From Bryobacterales bacterium (GTDB lineage Bacteria > Acidobacteriota > Terriglobia > Bryobacterales > Bryobacteraceae): 64,000 nt of DNA. Both the position numbers and the translations under genes were made by a program. The notes under the pieces were generated by a model. That model was given only the letters and a program-made list of their open reading frames with translations. It had not been told where the DNA came from and did not search any database. Numbering within the stretch: position 1 is the first letter of the stretch; every line of letters starts with the position of its first letter. This document shows, in pieces, positions 35,226-43,523 of the stretch. Where the stretch lies: positions 1 to 64,000 of the forward strand of contig JADZBH010000050.1 in NCBI GenBank assembly GCA_020852175.1, written 5' to 3'.

Positions 35226-35894
35226 ATGGCAAATCAAGGGCAAGGTAGCGTTCTCGTTCTCGGTCCTGGCCTGGAGGAAGAGTTCCTGGAACGGGCGCAA
35301 GCGGCAGCCGCGCATCGGTTCATCCATGCGGCCGAGTCGCTGGAACATTGTCTGGAAGTTTGCGAAGCCTCGGGCGCAGGCCTTCTGCTGGTGGGCGAGC
35401 CGGCGCTGCCCAGCGACGATTCGCGCGGCATGCAACATTGGCTCCGTCTGCGAACGTTCCGGCTGGTGGTTGTCGTGGGCGATCAGAAACCCATGAACAG
35501 CCAGGAGTTGTTCCAGCGCTCCCGGTGCGCGGGGGTGGTTCGCTCCGGCGCCCCTTCGAGCGAGTTGGGCCGCATGTTCGACAACGTTCTGGCAGGGGAG
35601 TACTGGCTGCCCCGCAGCGTACTGGCCCGGGCGATTGACGAACTGCTCCGCGAGCGGGAGGACGGTCTCACCAAGCGTGAGCGCGACGTGCTGCGTCTAG
35701 TAAGACGTGGCAAACCAAATCGCGAAATTGCGGAAATGTTATTTATCTCAAAAGAAACGGTACGGTGGCATCTCCGCAGTATTTATTCTAAGGTTGGCTA
35801 CCTAAATCGGACTCAATTAGAAAACTTAGGACGCAAGGCGGCATCCTCGGAAAATCGGGCCAAACGGTCGCAGCCAGCCAGTTCGACGCAATGA
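35226..35894 (+). CDS. LuxR/NarL-type regulator with degenerate receiver domain
   Basis: This 222-residue protein has GAGGAA in front of its ATG. Residues about 1-130 have a receiver-like pattern, but the phospho-acceptor position reads LLLVGEPALP (Asp replaced by Gly), the N-terminal acidic pair is missing (VLVLGPG), and no conserved Lys is seen. The C-terminus is a clear LuxR HTH: GLTKRERDVLRLVRRGKPNR, then EIAEMLFISKETVRWHLRSI and YSKVGYLNRTQL. It should bind DNA without phosphorylation or through another signal. It is encoded beside the histidine-kinase-like and sigma54-activator genes. Confidence 0.87.
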   Translation: MANQGQGSVLVLGPGLEEEFLERAQAAAAHRFIHAAESLEHCLEVCEASGAGLLLVGEPALPSDDSRGMQHWLRLRTFRLVVVVGDQKPMNSQELFQRSRCAGVVRSGAPSSELGRMFDNVLAGEYWLPRSVLARAIDELLREREDGLTKRERDVLRLVRRGKPNREIAEMLFISKETVRWHLRSIYSKVGYLNRTQLENLGRKAASSENRAKRSQPASSTQ

Positions 35895-35943
35895 TCGCAG
35901 CCTCCGGATCAATTCCTCATTCGTGGTAGTAAGGTCCTACTTC

Positions 35944-35986
35944 TTAGTACTCACATACCGCTAATCCCCACAAGCGTAAGTACTAA
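35944..35986. repeat. Long-armed inverted repeat TTAGTACT / AGTACTAA
   Basis: A perfect 8-base inverted repeat with a 27-base centre lies between the LuxR-type and kinase-like genes. It could be the stem of an RNA or a paired operator. Confidence 0.35.
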
Positions 35987-36031
35987 TGAGTCAGGGGAGT
36001 GCAAAAACCCCCCTTGTTCAAAGTCGCACGG

Positions 36032-36049
36032 TAGGGGAAACTTTCCCTA
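36032..36049. repeat. Near-perfect palindrome TAGGGGAAACTTTCCCTA
   Basis: The core GGGAAA-C-TTTCCC is a perfect 6-base inverted repeat, 63 bases before the ATG at 36112. It is a plausible operator for the regulator block. Similar G/C-flanked repeats occur at 45249-45264 and 58542-58566. Confidence 0.4.
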
Positions 36050-36111
36050 TACCGAGTTGCTTCGCAGAGGGACCCTGCCACCAAGCAACCCGGCCCAGAA
36101 ATCGGAAGGGT

Positions 36112-37356
36112 ATGCTGTCTATTCTTGTCTTCACGCACGATGGAGGAACTCGCGAGTTGTGCAACCGCATCGCGGGACGCCGTCGCGACATCTCGGTCGT
36201 GGAAAATCCCCAAAACTGGACCTTGTCGCCTTCCGATCATGTGATTTGGGATTCCGAAACGGTGGAAGAGATGCCGGCCGCGCTGGCGAACCTGGATGGT
36301 TCCCGCCTCGCGGTGTTGCAGAGTTCGGGCGTGCCCGAGCATTCTTCGCAAGGGTTTACGGTGCCAAGGCCGCTCGCCGAATCGCTCCTGGAATTCATCG
36401 TCGTCCAGTGGGCGGCCCGCCATAAAGGCGCCGGCGGCGCCCGGTTGGCATCGGACCGCGAGATTCTCGAACGGGTGTTGCAGTTCGGCGAACATGTGCA
36501 GGCGCTGGACGTGGCCGAAACCGATTCGATGATGCGGATCGCTTATGAGTACGCCGCTCCGCTGGCGGTGGCATCGGGCTATTGCGCCCTGCTGCATGAG
36601 GCGGGCCGCCACTCGCTCGACGTGGCGCAGCAACGGATTGTGACGCAGTTGGAGCAGGGCATCCGGAAAATGTTGCGGATGTCGCTGGCCATGTTCAATC
36701 TCGGCTTGGACCGGTCGCGCGGAGGAGTGAACGACCGGCAGTCGGCGATCGAGGATTGTCTGGAGAGAAGTCTTTCCCTGGTACGGCGCGCCGCGGAGGA
36801 GCGGCAGGTCGCCTTGACCTCGTCGGTGGAACCGGCTGACCGGCCGGTCTACGTCGGGGAAATGGAGATGGATTATGCATTGGAGGCGGTTCTCGACAGC
36901 GCCCTCCGGTGCAGCGCCCCGAAAGGGCGCGTGGCTGTAAAGGCGTATCCGGTCCGGGTCGCGGTTGGAGACGCGGCGCGGACGGGAGAACGCTTCGAGG
37001 GGGCCGCCGGCGGGGCCGAAGGACGGGCCGAAGTGGATGGTTTCCGGATCGACATTGCCTACGAAGGCCGTGCATTCCGGGAACCGGAGCCTTCGCCGGG
37101 ACTATTCGGAGCCGCCGCGCCGGACGCGAAGGAGTTCGACGGAGAGTTCGGACTCAAGCTCGCCGGACGGATCGTACGGCTGTACGGCGGCCGTATCGAC
37201 TCGCGCGCCAACGGCGAGGCCAACCTCATCAGCATCGTTGTACCCGGTTCCTACCGGGCTGCCGGGACGAACAGCTTACTGGAGGAGTCCTCGTTTGATT
37301 TTCAGACGGGGCTTGCGCTCTGCCCTGCAGACGCGGAAAGCGGTCCAACAAATTGA
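36112..37356 (+). CDS. Histidine-kinase-like protein lacking the phospho-His (pseudokinase)
   Basis: The ATG at 36112, directly after GGAAGGGT, gives 414 residues. Residues about 1-100 look like a receiver-type fold (VIWDSETVEE). A HisKA-like helix pair follows, in which the usual HELRTPL motif reads YEYAAPL, so the phospho-acceptor His is replaced by Tyr. The HATPase-like region (about 240-395) has lost the N-box Asn (SALRCSAPKG) and the DxGxG Asp (IDIAYEGRAF), but keeps the G2-like ending FGLKLAGRIVRLYGGRID. ATP binding and phosphotransfer are therefore doubtful, and it may act as a scaffold or allosteric partner. Its stop overlaps an upstream in-frame start of the sigma54 activator gene. 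Confidence 0.75.
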   Translation: MLSILVFTHDGGTRELCNRIAGRRRDISVVENPQNWTLSPSDHVIWDSETVEEMPAALANLDGSRLAVLQSSGVPEHSSQGFTVPRPLAESLLEFIVVQWAARHKGAGGARLASDREILERVLQFGEHVQALDVAETDSMMRIAYEYAAPLAVASGYCALLHEAGRHSLDVAQQRIVTQLEQGIRKMLRMSLAMFNLGLDRSRGGVNDRQSAIEDCLERSLSLVRRAAEERQVALTSSVEPADRPVYVGEMEMDYALEAVLDSALRCSAPKGRVAVKAYPVRVAVGDAARTGERFEGAAGGAEGRAEVDGFRIDIAYEGRAFREPEPSPGLFGAAAPDAKEFDGEFGLKLAGRIVRLYGGRIDSRANGEANLISIVVPGSYRAAGTNSLLEESSFDFQTGLALCPADAESGPTN

Positions 37357-37367
37357 GGGAAAAAATA

Positions 37368-38963
37368 ATGGCTCAGAAGAACGGAGAAGCATGCATCCTG
37401 CTCGTCGATCGGAAGGCGGAACTAAAAAATTATTTGCAGGTTTCCTTGCAGCGGCTGACGTGCAAGATCGTCACGGTGGAGTCTCCGGAGCAGGGTCTGA
37501 TGTACGCCCAGCAAACCAGCAGCGTGGCTGCGGTTTTGCTCCACCATCCATTTCTCCGGGATGAGGATTTGACAGCGATCTCCCGGTTCCATGCCTCCTG
37601 CCCGGGCCTTCAGGTGATCGTCCTGGCCGGTTCGGCCTCGACGCAGATGATCACCGCCGCCGTGCGCGCCGGCGCGGCCGAGGTGCTCACGCAACCCTTC
37701 CAGCCGGCGGAGTTGAACTCGGTACTGGAAAGCGCCGTGCATGCCATGAGGCCTCAGGCGCAAGAGGGCCGCGGCATTCACAACGCCGCGCGGCAGACCG
37801 GCGATACGGTTCTTTCGGGATGGATGGCCCGCAACGAGGCTTTCCTCAGCGCCGTGGCCGCCTCCGACGCGCCCGTGCTGATTCAGGGCGAAACCGGTGT
37901 CGGCAAGGAGGTCGTGGCCCGCTACCTGCACGCCATGTCCGGCCGGTCCGCCGAACCCTTCCACAAATTGAACTGTGCCGCCCTTCCCAGCGAACTCGTG
38001 GAAAGCGAACTGTTCGGCTATGAGAAGGGCGCCTTCACCGGCGCATTCAAGTCCAAGCCCGGCAAGTTCGAGGTGGCCGACATGGGCACCCTGATGCTGG
38101 ACGAGATCGGCGACATGGACTTCCATTTGCAAGCCAAGCTGCTCCAGGTGCTGCAGGACCAGAGCTTCGAGCGGCTCGGTGGATCGGGCATTCAAAAGGT
38201 CGACGTGCGTGTGATCGCCGCCACGCACTGCGATCTGATGCAGTCGATCGCCAGAAACCGTTTTCGCCAGGATCTCTATTACCGCCTGAATGTGATCACC
38301 ATCCGCGTGCCCGCTCTGCGCGACCGCAAGGATGAGATTCCCGGCCTGGCGCAGGCCTTCCTGGCCCGCCATGCGCGCGATGCCTCCGACATTCCCGTGA
38401 TTCCCGCCGCGCTCAGCCAGGCCATGCTGGACTACTCCTGGCCAGGCAACGTGCGTGAGTTGGAGAACTTCATGCGCCGCTACCTGGTGCTTCGCAGCCC
38501 GCAACTGGCGCTGCAGGAGTTGCACCACCTGAGCACGGACACCGTGCCGCGGTTCGCCGCGCCCCCGCCACCGCCCCCGCCGCTGACGTTTCCCGAACCG
38601 GCCGTCGAAGTGGCTGCTCCCGCCGCCGCATACGCTCCGGCTCCGGCCGCCGCCATGCCAGCCGTGACAGCCCCCGCCGCGACCGCCGCCGAGGCCGTCG
38701 GCCAGCAAACGCTGCTGCAGCGTCTGAACGCCGAACAGCGCCAGATGGAAGCCAACGTCATTCTGAACGCGCTGAACCGGACGCGCTGGAACCGCAAACA
38801 GGCCGCCGTTCTGCTCGGCACCGAGTACAAGGCGCTTCTGTACCGCATGCGCAAACTCGGCATCGACTCCGCCGAAGCCGAGGCCACCGCCGCGAACACC
38901 GACGTGGACATGCTGAGTCCCGCTCCGGTGGAGGCGCCGCCGCGCCTTGTGGCAACGGCCTGA
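37368..38963 (+). CDS. Sigma54-dependent activator (NtrC/PrsR type) with degenerate receiver
   Basis: The ATG at 37368 (GAGGGA upstream) gives 531 residues. The receiver-like domain (about 1-118) lacks the phospho-acceptor Asp (AVLLHHPF, with His instead), the switch Thr (VLAG) and the Lys (TQPF). The AAA+ domain is intact: Walker A GETGVGKE, ELFGYEKGAFTGAF with the sigma54-contacting GAFTGA loop, Walker B LMLDEIGDM and the R-finger region FRQDLYYRLNVI. A Pro/Ala-rich linker precedes a Fis-type HTH (NRTRWNRKQAAVLLG). It should open sigma54 promoters independently of phosphorylation, and it is the obvious candidate activator of the -24/-12 promoters in this window. PrsR of PEP-CTERM loci is the nearest analogy. 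Confidence 0.9.
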   Translation: MAQKNGEACILLVDRKAELKNYLQVSLQRLTCKIVTVESPEQGLMYAQQTSSVAAVLLHHPFLRDEDLTAISRFHASCPGLQVIVLAGSASTQMITAAVRAGAAEVLTQPFQPAELNSVLESAVHAMRPQAQEGRGIHNAARQTGDTVLSGWMARNEAFLSAVAASDAPVLIQGETGVGKEVVARYLHAMSGRSAEPFHKLNCAALPSELVESELFGYEKGAFTGAFKSKPGKFEVADMGTLMLDEIGDMDFHLQAKLLQVLQDQSFERLGGSGIQKVDVRVIAATHCDLMQSIARNRFRQDLYYRLNVITIRVPALRDRKDEIPGLAQAFLARHARDASDIPVIPAALSQAMLDYSWPGNVRELENFMRRYLVLRSPQLALQELHHLSTDTVPRFAAPPPPPPPLTFPEPAVEVAAPAAAYAPAPAAAMPAVTAPAATAAEAVGQQTLLQRLNAEQRQMEANVILNALNRTRWNRKQAAVLLGTEYKALLYRMRKLGIDSAEAEATAANTDVDMLSPAPVEAPPRLVATA

Positions 38964-38989
38964 CGGCGTTCCGGCACGGACGACAAGAC

Positions 38990-39036
38990 AACCGCCTGCT
39001 TTCCGGACTCCATACCGGCGAGCAGGCGGTTCTATC
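38990..39036 (+). terminator. Terminator hairpin after the sigma54 activator
   Basis: AACCGCCTGCT (38990-39000) and AGCAGGCGGTT (39021-39031) form a perfect 11-base stem; the 20-base loop contains a nested CCGG pair. It is followed by TCTATCT. It lies between converging genes and could stop both. Confidence 0.7.
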
Positions 39037-39073
39037 TCGTGCGTTCTGAATTCGGGAGGCGCGGAAACGCGCT

Positions 39074-39466
39074 CTACGTTAGATTGCGGGGCCCCTTGGG
39101 CACCAGGTCGAATTCGTCGATGCTGATGACGAAGATGGGGCGGGCCGCCACCGACTGGTTCGTTTCACTGGCCGCGAAGCGGACGATGGTGCCGCGGAAC
39201 CGCAAGAGGAGTCCGAGTATCTCCGGCAGTTCCAGTTCGCCGCCGACACTCTCGCCGACGTTCATGCCGCATTGCAATGCATCTCCGGCGGGAACGCCAA
39301 TTTCAAAACTGTTCAGCCAGACCGTCTTGGACCGGATCTCGGTGCGTGGAGGCTTGACAGCGCTCAACGTGATGGGGAAGCAGAGCTGGAACTGCCGGTT
39401 GCTGCGCGGCCCGTCGGCCATGCCCGGCAGTTCAAAAGGGCTCCGCTCTGGAAGTGGTGATTTCAA
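39074..39466 (-). CDS. PilZ-like domain protein
   Basis: This 130-residue protein starts at a TTG with AGGA 8 bases upstream. Its layout fits a PilZ domain of the acidobacterial kind: an N-terminal GPRSNRQFQL (Arg-x-x-Arg), a strand GVPAGDALQCGMNVGE, LELPEILGLLLRFRGTIVRF, and a closing FVISIDEFDLV. PilZ domains bind cyclic di-GMP, but here the usual D/N-x-S-x-x-G loop is poorly kept (NSFEIGV), so ligand binding is uncertain. It follows the nucleotide-sugar operon by 35 bases on the same strand and may link polymer production to that messenger. Confidence 0.6.
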   Translation of the reverse strand: MKSPLPERSPFELPGMADGPRSNRQFQLCFPITLSAVKPPRTEIRSKTVWLNSFEIGVPAGDALQCGMNVGESVGGELELPEILGLLLRFRGTIVRFAASETNQSVAARPIFVISIDEFDLVPKGPRNLT

Positions 39467-39501
39467 GGCTGGTTCCTACCTGGTTGTGGCTTCCGGCCGG
39501 G

Positions 39502-40701
39502 TCAGGGATGCACGCAGGCGCAAGCCAGGCGGACCGCCTCGCTCACGCGGCGCATCTCTTCCTCCGAGATCTGGTCATAAAGCGGCAGAATCACCGCGGT
39601 GTCCTGCGCGCGCTCGCTTTCGGCCAGCGGGTTGCCGCCGGGGCGTTCCGCCGTGCGCCAGGGTTCAATCCGGAAAGCGGGCTCGCGATGGCTGCACATG
39701 ATGCCGCGCCGCGTCGAGACGCCCTGGTCCAGCAGCGTTTGCATGACGGAGATCTGGTCCAGCCCCTCCGGCAGGCGGATGCAGAAGCTTTGCCAGTTGG
39801 AACGCGCCCATTCCGGCTCGACGGGTAGCGTCAGTCCCTCGACGCCGGCCAGCAGTTCGCGGTACCTGACGGCCAGTTGCCGGCGGCGCGCCACAAGCTC
39901 CGGCAGACGCCCCAACTGAATCCGGCCGATGGCGGCCTGCACATCGGTCATGCGGTAGTTGAAACCGAGTTCCGGGTACTCTTCCATGAGCACCTTCGAC
40001 GAGCTGTGGCGCACGGTGTCCTGAATCGACATCGAGTGTTGCCGCCACAGGCGGAACTTCCTGTCGTATTCCGGATTGGCGGTCGTCAACATGCCGCCGT
40101 CGCCCGTGGTGAGCACCTTGCGCGGATGGAACGAGAAGCAGGCGATGTCGCCGTGCGGGCGTCCGATGCGCTGCCATTCGCCGTTCCACAGGATCTCGCT
40201 GCCCGCCGCGCAGGCGGCGTCTTCGATGAGCGCGATGCCGCGGGCGCGGGCGATGGCCGAAAGCCCGGCCAGATCGCAGGGCATGCCAATCTGATGGACG
40301 CAGAGAATCGCGCGTGTCCTGGGCGTGATGGCCCGTTCGACCTCTTCGGGCGCAATATTGAACGTGCCCGGTTCGATATCGACGAACACGGGAACCGCGC
40401 CGCAATAGCGTACGGCATTGGCCGTGGCGATGAACGAGTGGCTGACGGTGATCACCTCGTCGCCTTCGCTCACGCCCGCGGCGCGCAGGGCCAGGTGCAG
40501 CGCCGTGGTGCAGTTGGAGACGGCCGTGGCGAAGGGAGCGCCGGTGAACGCGGCGAACTCGCGCTCGAAGGCGGCCACCTCCGGGCCTTGCGTCACCCAG
40601 CCGGAGAGAATCACGCGGCGGACCGCTTCGGCCTCCTCCTCGCCGAGCACAGGCTTGGCGACCGGAATCGTCCTGGGCTTCGACGGATCTGTTTGCGCCA
40701 T
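39502..40701 (-). CDS. DegT/DnrJ/EryC1-family sugar aminotransferase
   Basis: The ATG at 40701 begins MAQTDPSKPRTIPVAKPVLG and gives 399 residues. It is a PLP enzyme of the sugar-aminotransferase family: GWVTQGPEVAAFE, NCTTALHLAL, IEDAACAAGSE and FSFHPRKVLTTGDGGM, which holds the PLP-binding Lys. It converts a keto-sugar nucleotide to the amino sugar with glutamate as donor. It is distinct from the second family member at 42383, so two amino groups may be introduced in this pathway or two amino sugars made. It is separated from the epimerase gene by 2 bases. Confidence 0.9.
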   Translation of the reverse strand: MAQTDPSKPRTIPVAKPVLGEEEAEAVRRVILSGWVTQGPEVAAFEREFAAFTGAPFATAVSNCTTALHLALRAAGVSEGDEVITVSHSFIATANAVRYCGAVPVFVDIEPGTFNIAPEEVERAITPRTRAILCVHQIGMPCDLAGLSAIARARGIALIEDAACAAGSEILWNGEWQRIGRPHGDIACFSFHPRKVLTTGDGGMLTTANPEYDRKFRLWRQHSMSIQDTVRHSSSKVLMEEYPELGFNYRMTDVQAAIGRIQLGRLPELVARRRQLAVRYRELLAGVEGLTLPVEPEWARSNWQSFCIRLPEGLDQISVMQTLLDQGVSTRRGIMCSHREPAFRIEPWRTAERPGGNPLAESERAQDTAVILPLYDQISEEEMRRVSEAVRLACACVHP

Positions 40702-40703
40702 GG

Positions 40704-41693
40704 CTACCGTCCTCCCGTCAGCGAGGCTTCGGCCTCGGTGGTGGCTTCCCACCACCGCACCAGCCGTTGCATGCCTTCTTCTATTCCGATCGTGGCGCGG
40801 AAGCCCAGCAGGGTGGCGGCCTTGGACACGTCGGCCAGCCGACGCGGCACGGGATTCACCTTGCGCGCCGGGCCGTACTCGGGCTTCAGGTTTGAGCCCA
40901 TTACCTTGAGCAGGACCGCGGCCAGATCGTTCAGGCTCGTCTCGACTCCGCTGCCGATGTTGAACACCTCATCACTCGCCTCGGCTTCGGCGGCCAGAAT
41001 ATTGGCGCGCGCGATCTCCTCGGCGAACACGAAGTCCATCGTCTGCGAACCGTCGCCCAAAATGAGCGGCGGCTTGCCGGCCCGGATCCGTTCCATCCAG
41101 CGCACCAGCACCTCGGTGTAGGCGCCGAACACATCCATGCGCGGCCCGTAGACGTTGAAATAGCGCAGGGCGACGTAGTTCAGCCCGTACATGTCGTGGA
41201 AGCTGCGCAGCAGACCCTCGTTGAACGCCTTGCAGGCGCCGTAGAGCGTGCGGTTGTTATAGGGGGCGTGCGCCTCCGTGGTGGGGAAGGTGTCCGCCAG
41301 GCCGTATACCGAAGCCGACGAGGCCGCCACCAGGCGCTTCACGCCCGCCGCCGCGGCGGCTTCCACCACGTTGAATGTCCCGGTCGACAGCACGTCCAGC
41401 GCCAGGCGCGGCTCCTCGGCGCATTGCGTGATGCGAATGGCCGCCTGATGAAACACCAGGTCCACGCCTTCCATCGTGCGCTTCACCAGATCCACGTCGC
41501 GCAGGTCGCCTTCCACCACGCGCACCTTGCCCGAAGGCATCGCCTGCGCCAGGTTCTCCATGCGCCCGCGCACGAAGTTGTCCAGCACCAGCACTTCGCC
41601 CACGCCGCCCGCGATGAGCTGGTCGGTAATGTGCGAGCCGATCAAACCGGCTCCGCCGGTCACCAGAACGCGCTTGTAATTTCGAATGTCCAT
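40704..41693 (-). CDS. NAD-dependent sugar epimerase/dehydratase
   Basis: This 329-residue protein is an extended SDR: GGAGLIGSH nucleotide motif, DLRDVD, VFHQAA, SSASVYG with the catalytic Ser, and YGACK with the Tyr-x-x-x-Lys pair. VALRYFNVYGPRMD and DFVFAEEIARA are typical of the UDP-hexose 4-epimerase/WbpP branch. It probably acts on UDP-N-acetylhexosamine or its uronate; the exact stereochemistry cannot be read from sequence. It lies 6 bases downstream of the acyltransferase gene within the minus-strand operon. Confidence 0.88.
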   Translation of the reverse strand: MDIRNYKRVLVTGGAGLIGSHITDQLIAGGVGEVLVLDNFVRGRMENLAQAMPSGKVRVVEGDLRDVDLVKRTMEGVDLVFHQAAIRITQCAEEPRLALDVLSTGTFNVVEAAAAAGVKRLVAASSASVYGLADTFPTTEAHAPYNNRTLYGACKAFNEGLLRSFHDMYGLNYVALRYFNVYGPRMDVFGAYTEVLVRWMERIRAGKPPLILGDGSQTMDFVFAEEIARANILAAEAEASDEVFNIGSGVETSLNDLAAVLLKVMGSNLKPEYGPARKVNPVPRRLADVSKAATLLGFRATIGIEEGMQRLVRWWEATTEAEASLTGGR

Positions 41694-41699
41694 GTTGTT

Positions 41700-42374
41700 C
41701 TAAGCGGCCTCCCCGCTGTTGTCTGAACGCTTGCGCAGCACCCGGGCCGGGACGCCCGCGGCGATTTCCATCTCCGGCACATCGCGTGTCACCACCGCTC
41801 CCGCGCCGACAATCGCGCCCTGGCCCACGGTGACGCCGGGCAGCAGCGTGGCGTTGGTGCCGATGTCGGCCCCGGCCCGCACGCGGACCGGCCTGATGAC
41901 CAAATCGGTTTCGATGATCGGACTCTCCAACGGAAAGCCCGTGTGCTCGGAGCCCAGCACCTTCGCCCCCGGACCCCAGCCCACGTGCGCCTCCAATTCC
42001 AGGTCGCGCGCGTCGAAGTAGGAGTGCGGCCCGATCCAGACGAAGTCGCCCAGCACGCAGCGGCCATCGTACCGGCCCTGCAAATAGCTGTGGGCGCCGA
42101 TAAACACGCCGTTGCCGATCTCGAACGTCTCGGTGTGCTTCCAACCGGCGCCGGACCCGATGGTGACGCCATGGCCGAAGCTCTTGGCCAGCGCCCGCAC
42201 GATGCACCGCCGCATCATGTGGCGGAAGGCATCGTCGCCCATCTGGAATTCGCCGTACAGCGCCACCAGCGCCTCGCGCGAGTGGGTCTCGCGCAGGTGC
42301 GCCGACAGCCCCAGCTCGAACTCCGGGTCCTGTTTCAACTTCGTCTTGCCGTGAACCGCCGGAACCGTCCTCAT
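41700..42374 (-). CDS. Left-handed beta-helix sugar acetyltransferase
   Basis: This 224-residue protein has an N-terminal helical region (about 1-65) and a hexapeptide beta-helix (VTIGSGAGWKHTETFEIGNG, VFIGAHSYLQGRYDGRCVLG, VRAGADIGTNATLLPGVTVG, IVGAGAVVTRDVP), ending with AAGVPARVL. This is an acetyl-CoA-dependent N- or O-acyltransferase. With two aminotransferases in the operon, N-acetylation of an amino sugar is likely. It is a different subfamily from the WbpD-like enzyme at 44555. Confidence 0.85.
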   Translation of the reverse strand: MRTVPAVHGKTKLKQDPEFELGLSAHLRETHSREALVALYGEFQMGDDAFRHMMRRCIVRALAKSFGHGVTIGSGAGWKHTETFEIGNGVFIGAHSYLQGRYDGRCVLGDFVWIGPHSYFDARDLELEAHVGWGPGAKVLGSEHTGFPLESPIIETDLVIRPVRVRAGADIGTNATLLPGVTVGQGAIVGAGAVVTRDVPEMEIAAGVPARVLRKRSDNSGEAA

Positions 42375-42382
42375 GATCCGCC

Positions 42383-43492
42383 TCAGGCCGTCACGGCGCC
42401 GGAAAACGCCGACACTGCCTCACACACCGTCTGTACGTGCTCCCGGGTGATCTCGGGATACATGGGCAGGGAGAGTTCCTGGTTGGCCACCCTCTCCGAC
42501 ACCGGGAACTGGCCTTGCTTGTAACCCAGATCCTCGTAGGCCGGCAGCAGATGGACGGGAATTGGGTAGTGGATGCCCGTCTGCACGCCGCGGTCGTTCA
42601 GGTGCTTCATCAACCCGGCGCGCTGTGGCGTCATCACGCCATAGACGTGATACACATGGCGGCGTCCTGGCGCCTCGGCCGGACGCGCCACGCCGGCATC
42701 GCCCATCAGTTCCTCATACCAGGAGGCGGCGCGGCGCCGGCCTTCTGTCCAGGCCTCCAGGTGGCGCAGCTTCACGCGCAGAATCGCGCCCTGCACGCCT
42801 TCCATGCGGTAGTTGTAGCCTTTCAGCACATGTTCGTACTTGCGCTCGGCGCCCCAGTCGCGCAACATGCGCAACATGCGGGCCGATTCGGCGTTGTCGG
42901 TCACCACCATGCCGCCTTCGCCGTATGCGCCGAGGTTCTTGCCGGGATAAAAGCTGAAACAGGCCATGTCGCCGAAGCTGCCGGCGCGCGCGCCATTGAA
43001 CTCGGCCCCGTGCGCCTGCGCGGCGTCCTCGATCAGCACCAGCTTGTGCTTGCTGGCGATCGCCCGTAGCGCGTCCATGTCCGCCATCTGTCCATAGAGA
43101 TGTACCGGCAGAATCGCCTTGGTGCGCGGCGTGATGGCCGCTTCCACCTGCGCCGGGTCCATCGTGTAGCTCACCGGATCGACATCGACGAACACGGGCG
43201 TCGCGCCCGTATAGTAAATCGACGCCACGGTGGCGACAAAGGTACAAGGAATCGTGATTACCTCATCGCCCCGTCCCACGCCCGCCGTCAATAGCGCCAG
43301 ATGCAAGGCGCTGGTGCCGGAGTTCACCGCCACGCCATGCGCCGCGCCGGAATAGGCGGCAAACTCCTTCTCAAACGCGGCTACCTCGCTGCCAAGCACA
43401 TACTGGCCCGAATCGAGCACGCCCGTGACGGCATCCAGAATCTCCTGCCGGATGCCCAGATACTGCGACTTCAAATCGACAAAGGGAACCAT
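42383..43492 (-). CDS. DegT/DnrJ/EryC1 aminotransferase, WbpE-like
   Basis: This 369-residue protein begins MVPFVDLKSQY, the usual opening of the 3-keto-uronate aminotransferase branch. Motifs are GTSALHLALLTAGVGRGDEV, VLIEDAAQAHGAEF, and FYPGKNLGAYGEGGM with the PLP Lys. In Pseudomonas WbpE makes the 3-amino group of UDP-GlcNAc(3NH2)A after the dehydrogenase WbpB, and is followed by the acetyltransferase WbpD. The same three functions stand consecutively here (42383, 43524, 44555). Assignment is by recognition of the set and remains moderate for the individual gene. Confidence 0.87.
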   Translation of the reverse strand: MVPFVDLKSQYLGIRQEILDAVTGVLDSGQYVLGSEVAAFEKEFAAYSGAAHGVAVNSGTSALHLALLTAGVGRGDEVITIPCTFVATVASIYYTGATPVFVDVDPVSYTMDPAQVEAAITPRTKAILPVHLYGQMADMDALRAIASKHKLVLIEDAAQAHGAEFNGARAGSFGDMACFSFYPGKNLGAYGEGGMVVTDNAESARMLRMLRDWGAERKYEHVLKGYNYRMEGVQGAILRVKLRHLEAWTEGRRRAASWYEELMGDAGVARPAEAPGRRHVYHVYGVMTPQRAGLMKHLNDRGVQTGIHYPIPVHLLPAYEDLGYKQGQFPVSERVANQELSLPMYPEITREHVQTVCEAVSAFSGAVTA

Positions 43493-43523
43493 TGATATCT
43501 CCTGATCTCTGCCCGTCCCGGCC

